A stretch of 64,000 nucleotides of DNA from Ptiloglossa arizonensis. Taxonomy: Eukaryota > Arthropoda > Insecta > Hymenoptera > Colletidae. The stretch spans positions 1,070,993-1,134,992 of the forward strand of contig NW_027478521.1 in assembly GCF_051014685.1 (NCBI RefSeq). The letters are read 5' to 3'. Position 1 is the stretch's first letter. Each line of letters starts with the position of its first letter. The notes under the pieces were generated by a model. The model was given only the letters and a program-made list of their open reading frames with translations, made no database searches and was not told the origin of the DNA. Both the position numbers and the translations under genes were made by a program. This document shows positions 12,401-26,799 of the stretch, one piece after another.

Positions 12401-14524
12401 TGCGAAAATTTTGAGTTTCTCAAGCGTTTCTTACCTCCAAACTGCCATATCTCGCGAACGGATTGACCAATCCGTAAAATTTCTATTGCATCTGAAAGTA
12501 GAAACTCGCCCGATTACAACGGTATGCGTACTTTTCGCCTAGTCCGTTCTAGTTATTCGTTTCGAGCATCAGAACTGCGAAAATTTTGAGTTTTTCAAGC
12601 GTTTCTTACTTCCAGATTGCCATACCTCGCGAACGGATTGAGCAATCCGCAAAATTTCTGTTGCATCTGAAGGTAGAAACTCGCCCGTTTACAACGGAAT
12701 GCGTACTTTTCCCCTAGGCCGTTCTAGTTATTCGTTTCGAGCATCAGAACTGCGAAAATTTTGAGTTTCTCAAGCGTTTCTTACCTCCAAACTGCCATAT
12801 CTCGCGAACGGATTGACCAATCCGCAAAATTTCTGTTGCATCTGAAAGTAGAAACTCGCCCGATTACAACGGTATGCGTACTTTTCCCCTAGTCCGTTCT
12901 AGTTATTCGTTTCGAGCATCAGAACTGCGAAAATTTTGAGTTTCTCAAGCGTTTCTTACTTCCAAACCGCCATACCTCGCGAACGGATTGAGCAATCCGC
13001 AAAATTTCTGTTGCATCTGAAGGTAGAAACTCGCCCGTTTACAACGGAATGCGTACTTTTCCCCTAGGCCGTTCTAGTTATTCGTTTCGAGCATCAGGAC
13101 TGCGAAAATTTAGAGTTTCTCAAGCGTTTCTTACTTCCAAACCGCCATACCTCGCGAACGGATTGAGCAATCCGCAAAATTTCTGTTGCATCTGAAGGTA
13201 GAAACTCGCCCGTTTACAACGGAATGCGTACTTTTCCCCTAGGCCGTTCTAGTTATTCGTTTCGAGCATCAGGACTGCGAAAATTTTGAGTTTCTCAAGC
13301 GTTTCTTACTTCCAAACCGCCATATCTCGCGAACGGATTGACCAATCCGCAAAATTTCTGTTGCATCTGAAAGTAGAAACTCGCCCGATTACAACGGTAT
13401 GCGTACTTTTCCCCTAGGCCGTTCTAGTTATTCGTTTCGAGCATCAGAACTGCGAAAATTTTGAGTTTCTCAAGCGTTTCTTACTTCCAAATTGCCATAC
13501 CTCGCGAACGGATTGAGCAATCCGCAAAATTTCTGTTGCATCTGAAGGTAGAAACTCGCCCGTTTACAACGGTATGCGTACTTTTCCCCTAGGCCGTTCT
13601 AGTTATTCGTTTCGAGCATCAGAACTGCGAAAATTTTGAGTTTCTCAAGCGTTTCTTACTTCCAAACCGCCATATCTCGCGAACGGATTGACCAATCCGC
13701 AAAATTTCTGTTGCATCTGAAATTAGAAACTCGCCCGATTACAACGGTATGCGTACTTTTCCCCTAGGCCGTTCTAGTTAATCGTTTCGAGAATCAGAAC
13801 TGCGAAAATTTTGAGTTTCTCAAGCGTTTCTTACTTCCAAACTGCCATATCTCGCGAATGGACTGACCAATCCGCAAAATTTCTGATGCATCTGAAAGTA
13901 GAAACTCGCCCGATTACAACGGTATGCGTACTTTTCCCCTAGGCCGTTCTGGTTAATCGTTTCGAGCATCAGAACTGCGAAAATTTTGAGTTTCTCAAGC
14001 GTTTCGTACTTCCAAACTGTCATATCTCGCGAACGGATTGACCAATCCGCAAAATTTCTGTTGCATCTGAAAGTAGAAATTCGCCCGATTACAACGGTAT
14101 GCGTACTTTTCCCCTAGACCGTTCTAGTTATGCTTGTCGAGCATCAGAACTGCGAAAATTTTGAGTTTCTCAAGCGTTTCTTACCTCCAAACTGCCATAT
14201 CTCGCGAACGGATTGACCAATCCGCAAAATTTCTGTTGCATCTGAAAGTAGAAACTCGCCCGATTACAACGGTATGCGTACTTTTCCCCTAGACCGTTCT
14301 AGTTATGCTTGTCGAGCATCAGAACTGCGAAAATTTTGAGTTTCTCAAGCGTTTCTTACCTCCAAACTGCCATATCTCGCGAACGGATTGACCAATCCGC
14401 AAAATTTCTGTTGCATCTGAAAGTAGAAACTCGCCCGATTACAGCGGTATGCGTACTTTTCCCGTAGGCCGTTGTAGTTATTCGTTTCGAGCATCAGAAC
14501 TGCGAAAATTTTGAGTTTCTCAAG
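9451..14524 (+). repeat. Higher-order repeat B, copy 1 (29 monomers)
   Basis: This 29-monomer unit has a period of 5075 bp. The private marker CATAACTGCG occurs near 9769, 14844 and 19919, exactly one period apart. The copy is one base short because a T is missing from CCGTTCTAG near 9573. It is rich in a linked monomer class carrying ATTGCC or ACCGCC, CATACC, GAGCAATCC, GAAGGTAG and CGTTTAC together. Other markers are TTCTATTGC near 11956 and 12480 and TTTAGAG near 13110. Near 13820-14030 it contains the GAATGGACTG / CTGGTTAATCG monomer class that dominates the next domain. Confidence 0.9.
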
Positions 14525-17500
14525 CGTTTCTTACTTCCAAATTGCCATACCTCGCGAACGGATTGAGCAATCCGCAAAATTTCTGTTGCATCTGAAGGTA
14601 GAAACTCGCCCGTTTACAACGGAATGCGTACTTTTCCCCTAGGCCGTTCTAGTTATTCGTTTCGAGCATCAGAACTGCGAAAATTTTGAGTTTCTCAAGC
14701 GTTTCTTACTTCCAAACCGCCATATCTCGCGAACGGATTGACCAATCCGCAAAATTTCTGTTGCATCTGAAAGTAGAAACTCGCCCGATTACAACGGTAT
14801 GCGTACTTTTCCCCTAGTCCGTTCTAGTTATTCGTTTCGAGCATCATAACTGCGAAAATTTTGAGTTTCTCAAGCGTTTCTTACCTCCAAACTGCCATAT
14901 CTCGCGAACGGATTGACTAATCCGCAAAATTTCTGTTGCATCTGAAAGTAGAAACTCGCCCGATTACAACGGTATGCGTACTTTTCCCCTAGGCCGTTCT
15001 AGTTATTCGTTTCGAGCATCAGAACTGCGAAAATTTTGAGTTTCTCAAGCGTTTCTTACCTCCAAACTGCCATATCTAGCGAACGGATTGACCAATCCGC
15101 AAAATTTCTGTTGCATTTGAAAGTAGAAACTCGCCCGATTAAAACGGTATGCGTACTTTTCCCCTAGTCCGTTCTAGTTATTCGTTTCGAGCATCAGAAC
15201 TGCGAAAATTTTGAGTTTCTCAAGCGTTTCTTACCTACAAACTGCCATATCTCGCGAACGGATTGACCAATCCGCAAAATTTCTGTTGCATCTGAAAGTA
15301 GAAACTCGCCCGATTACAACGTTATGCGTACTTTTCCCCTAGGCCGTTCTAGTTATTCGTTTCGAGCATCAGAACTGCGAAAATTTTGAGTTTCTCAAGC
15401 GTTTCTTACTTCCAAACCGCCATATCTCGCGAACGGATTGACCAATCCGCAAAATTTCTGTTGCATCTGAAAGTAGAAACTCGCCCGATTACAACGGTAT
15501 GCGTACTTTTCCCCTAGGCCGTTCTAGTTAATCGTTTCGAGCATCAGAACTGCGAAAATTTTGAGTTTCTCAAGCGTTTCTTACCTCCAAACTGCCATAT
15601 CTCGCGAACGGATTGACCAATCCGCAAAATTTCTGTTGCATCTGAAAGTAGAAACTCGCCCGATTACAACCTTATGCGTACTTTTCCCCTAGGCCGTTCT
15701 AGTTATTCGTTTCGAGCATCAGAACTGCGAAAATTTTGAGTTTCTCAAGCGTTTCTTACTTCCAAACCGCCATACCTCGCGAACGGATTGAGCAATCCGC
15801 AAAATTTCTGTTGCATCTGAAGGTAGAAACTCGCCCGTTTACAACGGAATGCGTACTTTTCCCCTAGGCCGTTCTAGTTATTCGTTTCGAGCATCAGAAC
15901 TGCGAAAATTTTGAGTTTCTCAAGCGTTTCTTACTTCCAAACCGCCATACCTCGCGAACGGATTGAGCAATCCGCAAAATTTCTGTTGCATCTGAAAGTA
16001 GAAACTCGCCCGATTACAACGGTATGCGTACTTTTCCCCTAGGCCGTTCTAGTTATTCGTTTCGAGCATCAGAACTGCGAAAATTTTGAGTTTCTCAAGC
16101 GTTTCTTACTTCCAAATTGCCATACCTCGCGAACGGATTGAGCAATCCACAAAATTTCTGTTGCATCTGAAGGTAGAAACTCGCCCGTTTACAACGGAAT
16201 GCGTACTTTTCCCCTAGGCCGTTCTAGTTATTCGTTTCGAGCATCAGGACTGCGAAAATTTTGAGTTTCTCAAGCGTTTCTTACTTCCAAACCGCCATAT
16301 CTCGCGAACGGATTGACCAATCCGCAAAATTTCTGTTGCATCTGAAAGTAGAAACTCGCCCGATTACAACGGTATGCGTACTTTTCCCCTAGGCCGTTCT
16401 AGTTATTCGTTTCGAGCATCAGAACTGCGAAAATTTTGAGTTTCTCAAGCGTTTCTTACTTCCAAATTGCCATACCTCGCGAACGGATTGAGCAATCCGC
16501 AAAATTTCTGTTGCATCTGAAGGTAGAAACTCGCCCGTTTACAACGGTATGCGTACTTTTCCCCTAGGCCGTTCTAGTTATTCGTTTCGAGCATCAGAAC
16601 TGCGAAAATTTTGAGTTTCTCAAGCGTTTCTTACTTCCAAACCGCCATACCTCGCGAACGGATTGAGCAATCCGCAAAATTTCTGTTGCATCTGAAGGTA
16701 GAAACTCGCCCGTTTACAACGGAATGCGTACTTTTCCCCTAGGCCGTTCTAGTTATTCGTTTCGAGCATCAGGACTGCGAAAATTTTGAGTTTCTCAAGC
16801 GTTTCTTACTTCCAAACTGCCATATCTCGCGAACGGATTGACCAATCAGCAAAATTTCTGATGCATCTGAAAGTAGAAAGTCGCCCGATTACAACGGTAT
16901 GCGTACTTTTTCCCTAGAACGTTCTAGTTATGCTTGTCGAGCATCAGAACTGCGAAAATTTTGAGTTTCTCAAATGTTTCTTACCTCCAAACTGCCATAT
17001 CTCGCGAACGGATTGACCAATCCGCAAAATTTCTGTTGCATCTGAAAGTAGAAACTCGCCCGATTACAACGTTATGCGTACTTTTCCCCTAGAACGTTCT
17101 AGTTATGCTTGTCGAGCATCAGAACTGCGAAAATTTTGAGTTTCTCAAGCGTTTCTTACCTCCAAACTGCCATATCTCGCGAACGGATTGACCAATCCGC
17201 AAAATTTCTATTGCATCTGAAAGTAGAAACTCGCCCGATTACAACGGTATGCGTACTTTTCGCCTAGTCCGTTCTAGTTATTCGTTTCGAGCATCAGAAC
17301 TGCGAAAATTTTGAGTTTTTCAAGCGTTTCTTACTTCCAGATTGCCATACCTCGCGAACGGATTGAGCAATCCGCAAAATTTCTGTTGCATCTGAAGGTA
17401 GAAACTCGCCCGTTTACAACGGAATGCGTACTTTTCCCCTAGGCCGTTCTAGTTATTCGTTTCGAGCATCAGAACTGCGAAAATTTTGAGTTTCTCAAGC

Positions 17501-19599
17501 GTTTCTTACCTCCAAACTGCCATATCTCGCGAACGGATTGACCAATCCGCAAAATTTCTGATGCATCTGAAAGTAGAAAGTCGCCCGATTACAACGGTAT
17601 GCGTACTTTTCCCCTAGAACGTTCTAGTTATGCTTGTCGAGCATCAGAACTGCGAAAATTTTGAGTTTCTCAAGCGTTTCTTACCTCCAAACTGCCATAT
17701 CTCGCGAACGGATTGACCAATCCGTAAAATTTCTATTGCATCTGAAAGTAGAAACTCGCCCGATTACAACGGTATGCGTACTTTTCGCCTAGTCCGTTCT
17801 AGTTATTCGTTTCGAGCATCAGAACTGCGAAAATTTTGAGTTTTTCAAGCGTTTCTTACTTCCAGATTGCCATACCTCGCGAACGGATTGAGCAATCCGC
17901 AAAATTTCTGTTGCATCTGAAGGTAGAAACTCGCCCGTTTACAACGGAATGCGTACTTTTCCCCTAGGCCGTTCTAGTTATTCGTTTCGAGCATCAGAAC
18001 TGCGAAAATTTTGAGTTTCTCAAGCGTTTCTTACCTCCAAACTGCCATATCTCGCGAACGGATTGACCAATCCGCAAAATTTCTGTTGCATCTGAAAGTA
18101 GAAACTCGCCCGATTACAACGGTATGCGTACTTTTCCCCTAGTCCGTTCTAGTTATTCGTTTCGAGCATCAGAACTGCGAAAATTTTGAGTTTCTCAAGC
18201 GTTTCTTACTTCCAAACCGCCATACCTCGCGAACGGATTGAGCAATCCGCAAAATTTCTGTTGCATCTGAAGGTAGAAACTCGCCCGTTTACAACGGAAT
18301 GCGTACTTTTCCCCTAGGCCGTTCTAGTTATTCGTTTCGAGCATCAGGACTGCGAAAATTTAGAGTTTCTCAAGCGTTTCTTACTTCCAAACCGCCATAC
18401 CTCGCGAACGGATTGAGCAATCCGCAAAATTTCTGTTGCATCTGAAGGTAGAAACTCGCCCGTTTACAACGGAATGCGTACTTTTCCCCTAGGCCGTTCT
18501 AGTTATTCGTTTCGAGCATCAGGACTGCGAAAATTTTGAGTTTCTCAAGCGTTTCTTACTTCCAAACCGCCATATCTCGCGAACGGATTGACCAATCCGC
18601 AAAATTTCTGTTGCATCTGAAAGTAGAAACTCGCCCGATTACAACGGTATGCGTACTTTTCCCCTAGGCCGTTCTAGTTATTCGTTTCGAGCATCAGAAC
18701 TGCGAAAATTTTGAGTTTCTCAAGCGTTTCTTACTTCCAAATTGCCATACCTCGCGAACGGATTGAGCAATCCGCAAAATTTCTGTTGCATCTGAAGGTA
18801 GAAACTCGCCCGTTTACAACGGTATGCGTACTTTTCCCCTAGGCCGTTCTAGTTAATCGTTTCGAGAATCAGAACTGCGAAAATTTTGAGTTTCTCAAGC
18901 GTTTCTTACTTCCAAACTGCCATATCTCGCGAATGGACTGACCAATCCGCAAAATTTCTGATGCATCTGAAAGTAGAAACTCGCCCGATTACAAAGGTAT
19001 GCGTACTTTTCCCCTAGGCCGTTCTGGTTAATCGTTTCGAGCATCAGAACTGCGAAAATTTTGAGTTTCTCAAGCGTTTCGTACTTCCAAACTGTCATAT
19101 CTCGCGAACGGATTGACCAATCCGCAAAATTTCTGTTGCATCTGAAAGTAGAAATTCGCCCGATTACAACGGTATGCGTACTTTTCCCCTAGACCGTTCT
19201 AGTTATGCTTGTCGAGCATCAGAACTGCGAAAATTTTGAGTTTCTCAAGCGTTTCTTACCTCCAAACTGCCATATCTCGCGAACGGATTGACCAATCCGC
19301 AAAATTTCTGTTGCATCTGAAAGTAGAAACTCGCCCGATTACAACGGTATGCGTACTTTTCCCCTAGACCGTTCTAGTTATGCTTGTCGAGCATCAGAAC
19401 TGCGAAAATTTTGAGTTTCTCAAGCGTTTCTTACCTCCAAACTGCCATATCTCGCGAACGGATTGACCAATCCGCAAAATTTCTGTTGCATCTGAAAGTA
19501 GAAACTCGCCCGATTACAGCGGTATGCGTACTTTTCCCGTAGGCCGTTGTAGTTATTCGTTTCGAGCATCAGAACTGCGAAAATTTTGAGTTTCTCAAG
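14525..19599 (+). repeat. Higher-order repeat B, copy 2 (29 monomers)
   Basis: This copy aligns to copy 1 at 5075 bp on both sides but at 5250 bp through its middle, for example TTCTATTGC at 17206 against 11956. One monomer has therefore been gained around 15.6-16.3 kb and one lost around 18.8 kb, where the partner of 13626-13800 (the AATTAGAAAC monomer) is missing. Copy-specific changes include CGATTAAAAC near 15138, CTTATGCG near 15671, CAAATGTTTC near 16972 and ACAAAGGTATG near 18993. The equal total length is thus the result of two compensating events, not of strict conservation. Confidence 0.88.
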
Positions 19600-22500
19600 C
19601 GTTTCTTACTTCCAAATTGCCATACCTCGCGAACGGATTGAGCAATCCGCAAAATTTCTGTTGCATCTGAAGGTAGAAACTCGCCCGTTTACAACGGAAT
19701 GCGTACTTTTCCCCTAGGCCGTTCTAGTTATTCGTTTCGAGCATCAGAACTGCGAAAATTTTGAGTTTCTCAAGCGTTTCTTACTTCCAAACCGCCATAT
19801 CTCGCGAACGGATTGACCAATCCGCAAAATTTCTGTTGCATCTGAAAGTAGAAACTCGCCCGATTACAACGGTATGCGTACTTTTCCCCTAGTCCGTTCT
19901 AGTTATTCGTTTCGAGCATCATAACTGCGAAAATTTTGAGTTTCTCAAGCGTTTCTTACCTCCAAACTGCCATATCTCGCGAACGGATTGACTAATCCGC
20001 AAAATTTCTGTTGCATCTGAAAGTAGAAACTCGCCCGATTACAACGGTATGCGTACTTTTCCCCTAGGCCGTTCTAGTTATTCGTTTCGAGCATCAGAAC
20101 TGCGAAAATTTTGAGTTTCTCAAGCGTTTCTTACCTCCAAACTGCCATATCTAGCGAACGGATTGACCAATCCGCAAAATTTCTGTTGCATTTGAAAGTA
20201 GAAACTCGCCCGATTACAACGGTATGCGTACTTTTCCCCTAGTCCGTTCTAGTTATTCGTTTCGAGCATCAGAACTGCGAAAATTTTGAGTTTCTCAAGC
20301 GTTTCTTACCTACAAACTGCCATATCTCGCGAACGGATTGACCAATCCGCAAAATTTCTGTTGCATCTGAAAGTAGAAACTCGCCCGATTACAACGTTAT
20401 GCGTACTTTTCCCCTAGGCCGTTCTAGTTATTCGTTTCGAGCATCAGAACTGCGAAAATTTTGAGTTTCTCAAGCGTTTCTTACTTCCAAACCGCCATAT
20501 CTCCCGAACGGATTGACCAATCCGCAAAATTTCTGTTGCATCTGAAAGTAGAAACTCGCCCGATTACAACGGTATGCGTACTTTTCCCCTAGGCCGTTCT
20601 AGTTAATCGTTTCGAGCATCAGAACTGCGAAAATTTTGAGTTTCTCAAGCGTTTCTTACCTCCAAACTGCCATATCTCGCGAACGGATTGACCAATCCGC
20701 AAAATTTCTGATGCATCTGAAAGTAGAAAGTCGCCCGATTACAACGGTATGCGTACTTTTCCCCTAGAACGTTCTAGTTATGCTTGTCGAGCATCAGAAC
20801 TGCGAAAATTTTGAGTTTCTCAAGCGTTTCTTACCTCCAAACTGCCATATCTCGCGAACGGATTGACCAATCCGCAAAATTTCCGTTGCATCTGAAAGTA
20901 GAAACTCGCCCGATTACAACGGTATGCGTACTTTTCGCCTAGTCCGTTCTAGTTATTCGTTTCGAGCATCAGAACTGCGAAAATTTTGAGTTTTTCAAGC
21001 GTTTCTTACTTCCAGATTGCCATACCTCGCGAACGGATTGAGCAATCCGCAAAATTTCTGTTGCATCTGAAGGTAGAAACTCGCCCGTTTACAACGGAAT
21101 GCGTACTTTTCCCCTAGGCCGTTCTAGTTATTCGTTTCGAGCATCAGAACTGCGAAAATTTTGAGTTTCTCAAGCGTTTCTTACCTCCAAACTGCCATAT
21201 CTCGCGAACGGATTGACCAATCCGCAAAATTTCTGTTGCATCTGAAAGTAGAAACTCGCCCGATTACAACGGTATGCGTACTTTTCCCCTAGTCCGTTCT
21301 AGTTATTCGTTTCGAGCATCAGAACTGCGAAAATTTTGAGTTTTTCAAGCGTTTCTTACTTCCAAATTGCCATACCTCGCGAACGGATTGAGCAATCCGC
21401 AAAATTTCTGTTGCATCTGAAGGTAGAAACTCGCCCGTTTACAACGGAATGCGTACTTTTCCCCTAGGCCGTTCTAGTTATTCGTTTCGAGCATCAGAAC
21501 TGCGAAAATTTTGAGTTTCTCAAGCGTTTCTTACTTCCAAACCGCCATACCTCGCGAACGGATTGAGCAATCCGCAAAATTTCTGTTGCATCTGAAGGTA
21601 GAAACTCGCCCGTTTACAACGGAATGCGTACTTTTCCCCTAGGCCGTTCTAGTTATTCGTTTCGAGCATCAGGACTGCGAAAATTTTGAGTTTCTCAAGC
21701 GTTTCTTACTTCCAAACCGCCATATCTCGCGAACGGATTGACCAATCCGCAAAATTTCTGTTGCATCTGAAAGTAGAAACTCGCCCGATTACAACGGTAT
21801 GCGTACTTTTCCCCTAGGCCGTTCTAGTTATTCGTTTCGAGCATCAGAACTGCGAAAATTTTGAGTTTCTCAAGCGTTTCTTACTTCCAAATTGCCATAC
21901 CTCGCGAACGGATTGAGCAATCCGCAAAATTTCTGTTGCATCTGAAGGTAGAAACTCGCCCGTTTACAACGGTATGCGTACTTTTCCCCTAGGCCGTTCT
22001 AGTTATTCGTTTCGAGCATCAGAACTGCGAAAATTTTGAGTTTCTCAAGCGTTTCTTACTTCCAAACCGCCATACCTCGCGAACGGATTGAGCAATCCGC
22101 AAAATTTCTGTTGCATCTGAAGGTAGAAACTCGCCCGTTTACAACGGAATGCGTACTTTTCCCCTAGGCCGTTCTAGTTATTCGTTTCGAGCATCAGGAC
22201 TGCGAAAATTTTGAGTTTCTCAAGCGTTTCTTACTTCCAAACTGCCATATCTCGCGAACGGATTGACCAATCAGCAAAATTTCTGATGCATCTGAAAGTA
22301 GAAAGTCGCCCGATTACAACGGTATGCGTACTTTTTCCCTAGAACGTTCTAGTTATGCTTGTCGAGCATCAGAACTGCGAAAATTTTGAGTTTCTCAAGC
22401 GTTTCTTACCTCCAAACTGCCATATCTCGCGAACGGATTGACCAATCCGCAAAATTTCTGTTGCATCTGAAAGTAGAAACTCGCCCGATTACAACGGTAT

Positions 22501-23274
22501 GCGTACTTTTCCCCTAGGCCGTTCTAGTTAATCGTTTCGAGAATCAGAACTGCGAAAATTTTCAGTTTCTCAAGCGTTTCTTACTTCCAAACTGCCATAT
22601 CTCGCGAATGGACTGACCAATCCGCAAAATTTCTGATGCATCTGAAAGTAGAAACTCGCCCGATTACAACGGTATGCGTACTTTTCCCCTAGGCCGTTCT
22701 GGTTAATCGTTTCGAGCATCAGAACTGCGAAAATTTTGAGTTTCTCAAGCGTTTCGTACTTCCAAACTGTCATATCTCGCGAACGGATTGACCAATCCGC
22801 AAAATTTCTGTTGCATCTGAAAGTAGAAATTCGCCCGATTACAACGGTATGCGTACTTTTCCCCTAGACCGTTCTAGTTATGCTTGTCGAGCATCAGAAC
22901 TGCGAAAATTTTGAGTTTCTCAAGCGTTTCTTACCTCCAAACTGCCATATCTCGCGAACGGATTGACCAATCCGCAAAATTTCTGTTGCATCTGAAAGTA
23001 GAAACTCGCCCGATTACAACGGTATGCGTACTTTTCCCCTAGACCGTTCTAGTTATGCTTGTCGAGCATCAGAACTGCGAAAATTTTGAGTTTCTCAAGC
23101 GTTTCTTACCTCCAAACTGCCATATCTCGCGAACGGATTCACCAATCCGCAAAATTTCTGTTGCATCTGAAAGTAGAAACTCGCCCGATTACAGCGGTAT
23201 GCGTACTTTTCCCGTAGGCCGTTGTAGTTATTCGTTTCGAGCATCAGAACTGCGAAAATTTTGAGTTTCTCAAG
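19600..23274 (+). repeat. Higher-order repeat B, copy 3, shortened to 21 monomers
   Basis: It starts in register with copies 1 and 2: CATAACTGCG at about 19919. It ends at the same marker, the CCCGTAGGCCGTTGTAG monomer near 23214, but is 3675 bp long, eight monomers shorter than 5075. Around 20.65-21.1 kb it matches copy 1 (TTCCGTTGC, TTCGCCTAGTCC) rather than copy 2, which has different monomers there. The middle of the unit, including both TTCTATTGC monomers, is absent. Confidence 0.87.
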
Positions 23275-25548
23275 CGTTTCTTACTTCCAAATTGCCATAC
23301 CTCGCGAACGGATTGAGCAATCCGCAAAATTTCTGTTGCATCTGAAGGTAGAAACTCGCCCGTTTACAACGGTATGCGTATTTTCCCCTAGGCCGTTCTA
23401 GTTATTCGTTTCGAGCATCAGAACTGCGAAAATTTTGAGTTTCTCAAGCGTTTCTTACTTCCAAACCGCCATATCTCGCGAACGGATTGACCAATCCGCA
23501 AAATTTCTGTTGCATCTGAAATTAGAAACTCGCCCGATTACAACGGTATGCGTACTTTTCCCCTAGGCCGTTCTAGTTAATCGTTTCGAGAATCAGAACT
23601 GCGAAAATTTTGAGTTTCTCAAGCGTTTCTTACTTCCAAACTGCCATATCTCGCGAATGGACTGACCAATCCGCAAAATTTCTGATGCATCTGAAAGTAG
23701 AAACTCGCCCGATTACAGCGGTATGCGTACTTTTCCCCTAGGCCGTTCTGGTTAATCGTTTCGAGCATCAGAACTGCGAAAATTTTGAGTTTCTCAAGCG
23801 TTTCTTACTTCCAAACTGCCATATCTCGCGAACGGATTGACCAATCCGCAAAATTTCTGTTGCATCTGAAAGTAGAAATTCGCCCGATTACAACGGTATG
23901 CGTATTTTTCCCCTAGACCGTTCTAGTTATGCTTGTCGAGAATCAGAACTGCGAAAATTTTGAGTTTCTCAAGCGTTTCTTACCTCCAAACTGCCATATC
24001 TCGCGAACGGATTGACCAATCCGCAAAATTTCTGTTGCATCTGAAAGTAGAAACTCGCCCGATTACAACGGTATGCGTACTTTTCCCCTAGTCCGTTCTA
24101 GTTATTCGTTTCGAGCATCAGAACTGCGAAAATTTTGAGTTTTTCAAGCGTTTCTTACTTCCAAATTGCCATACCTCGCGAACGGATTGAGCAATCCGCA
24201 AAATTTCTGTTGCATCTGAAGGTAGAAACTCGCCCGTTTACAACGGAATGCGTACTTTTCCCCTAGGCCGTTCTAGTTATTCGTTTCGAGCATCAGAACT
24301 GCGAAAATTTTGAGTTTCTCAAGCGTTTCTTACTTCCAAACCGCCATACCTCGCGAACGGATTGAGCAATCCGCAAAATTTCTGTTGCATCTGAAGGTAG
24401 AAACTCGCCCGTTTACAACGGAATGCGTACTTTTCCCCTAGGCCGTTCTAGTTATTCGTTTCGAGCATCAGGACTGCGAAAATTTTGAGTTTCTCAAGCG
24501 TTTCTTACTTCCAAACCGCCATATCTCGCGAACGGATTGACCAATCCGCAAAATTTCTGTTGCATCTGAAAGTAGAAACTCGCCCGATTACAACGGTATG
24601 CGTACTTTTCCCCTAGGCCGTTCTAGTTATTCGTTTCGAGCATCAGAACTGCGAAAATTTTGAGTTTCTCAAGCGTTTCTTACTTCCAAATTGCCATACC
24701 TCGCGAACGGATTGAGCAATCCGCAAAATTTCTGTTGCATCTGAAGGTAGAAACTCGCCCGTTTACAACGGTATGCGTACTTTTCCCCTAGGCCGTTCTA
24801 GTTATTCGTTTCGAGCATCAGAACTGCGAAAATTTTGAGTTTCTCAAGCGTTTCTTACTTCCAAACCGCCATATCTCGCGAACGGATTGACCAATCCGCA
24901 AAATTTCTGTTGCACCTGAAATTAGAAACTCGCCCGATTACAACGGTATGCGTACTTTTCCCCTAGGCCGTTCTAGTTAATCGTTTCGAGAATCAGAACT
25001 GCGAAAATTTTGAGTTTCTCAAGCGTTTCTTACTTCCAAACTGCCATATCTCGCGAATGGACTGACCAATCCGCAAAATTTCTGATGCATCTGAAAGTAG
25101 AAACTCGCCCGATTACAACGGTATGCGTACCTTTCCCCTAGGCCGTTCTGGTTAATCGTTTCGAGCATCAGAACTGCGAAAATTTTGAGTTTCTCAAGCG
25201 TTTCGTACTTCCAAACTGTCATATCTCGCGAACGGATTGACCAAACCGCAAAATTTCTGTTGCATCTGAAAGTAGAAATTCGCCCGATTACAACGGTATG
25301 CGTACTTTTCCCCTAGACCGTTCTAGTTATGCTTGTCGAGCATCAGAACTGCGAAAATTTTGAGTTTCTCAAGCGTTTCTTACCTCCAAACTGCCATATC
25401 TCGCGAACGGATTGACCAATCCGCAAAATTTCTGTTGCATCTGAAAGTAGAAACTCGCCCGATTACAGCGGTATGCGTACTTTTCCCGTAGGCCGTTGTA
25501 GTTATTCGTTTCGAGCATCAGAACTGCGAAAATTTTGAGTTTCTCAAG
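23275..25548 (+). repeat. Higher-order block C1 (13 monomers)
   Basis: This 13-monomer block is bounded on both sides by the CCCGTAGGCCGTTGTAG monomer followed by an ATTGCC / GAGCAATCC monomer (starts 23275 and 25549). It is one base short because of a C missing from TACTTTTCCCC near 23381. It holds two copies of the series AATTAGAAAC, GAGAATCAG, GAATGGACTG, CTGGTTAATCG (about 23.5-23.9 kb and 24.9-25.3 kb). Between them lies a run of GAGCAATCC monomers derived from block B. Confidence 0.82.
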
Positions 25549-26799
25549 CGTTTCTTACTTCCAAATTGCCATACCTCGCGAACGGATTGAGCAATCCGCA
25601 AAATTTCTGTTGCATCTGAAGGTAGAAACTCGCCCGTTTACAACGGTATGCGTACTTTTCCCCTAGGCCGTTCTAGTTATTCGTTTCGAGCATCAGAACT
25701 GCGAAAATTTTGAGTTTCTCAAGCGTTTCTTACTTCCAAACCGCCATATCTCGCGAACGGATTGACCAATCCGCAAAATTTCTGTTGCATCTGAAAGTAG
25801 AAACTCGCCCGATTACAACGGTATGCGTACTTTTCCCCTAGGCCGTTCTAGTTAATCGTTTCGAGAATCAGAACTGCGAAAATTTTGAGTTTCTCAAGCG
25901 TTTCTTACTTCCAAACTGCCATATCTCGCGAATGGACTGACCAATCCGCAAAATTTCTGATGCATCTGAAAGTAGAAACTCGCCCGATTACAGCGGTATG
26001 CGTACTTTTCCCCTAGGCCGTTCTGGTTAATCGTTTCGAGCATCAGAACTGCGAAAATTTTGAGTTTCTCAAGCGTTTCTTACTTCCAAACTGCCATATC
26101 TCGCGAACGGATTGACCAATCCGCAAAATTTCTGTTGCATCTGAAAGTAGAAATTCGCCCGATTACAACGGAATGCGTACTTTTCCCCTAGACCGTTCTA
26201 GTTATGCTTGTCGAGCATCAGAACTGCGAAAATTTTGAGTTTCTCAAGCGTTTCTTACCTCCAAACTGCCATATCTCGCGAACGGATTGACCAATCCGCA
26301 AAATTTCTGTTGCATCTGAAAGTAGAAACTCGCCCGATTACAACGGTATGCGTACTTTTCCCCTAGACCGTTCTAGTTATGCTTGTCGAGCATCAGAACT
26401 GCGAAAATTTTGAGTTTCTCAAGCGTTTCTTACCTCCAAACTGCCATATCTCGCGAACGGATTGACCAATCCGCAAAATTTCTGTTGCATCTGAAAGTAG
26501 AAACTCGCCCGATTACAACGGTATGCGTACTTTACCCGTAGGCCGTTGTAGTTATTCGTTTCGAGTATCAGAACTGTGATAATTTTGAGTTTCTCGACCG
26601 TTTCTTACCTCCAAACTGCCATATCTCGCGAACGGATTGACCAATCCGCAAAATGTCTGTTGCATCTGAAAGTAGAAAGTCGCCCGATTACAACGGTATG
26701 CGTACTTTTCCCCTAGACCGTTCTAGTTAAGCTTGTCGAGCATCAGAACTGCGAAAATTTTGAGTTTCTCAAGCGTTTCTTACCTCCAAACTGCCATAT

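Noticed and set aside
13820..14023. Minus-strand 67-codon frame, repeated at 18895, 22570, 25019, 48993 and 50568
   Set aside because: It spans a little over one satellite monomer, appears wherever the GAATGGACTG or similar monomers remove a stop, and has no upstream signals. Copies are identical only because the satellite is. Not a gene.
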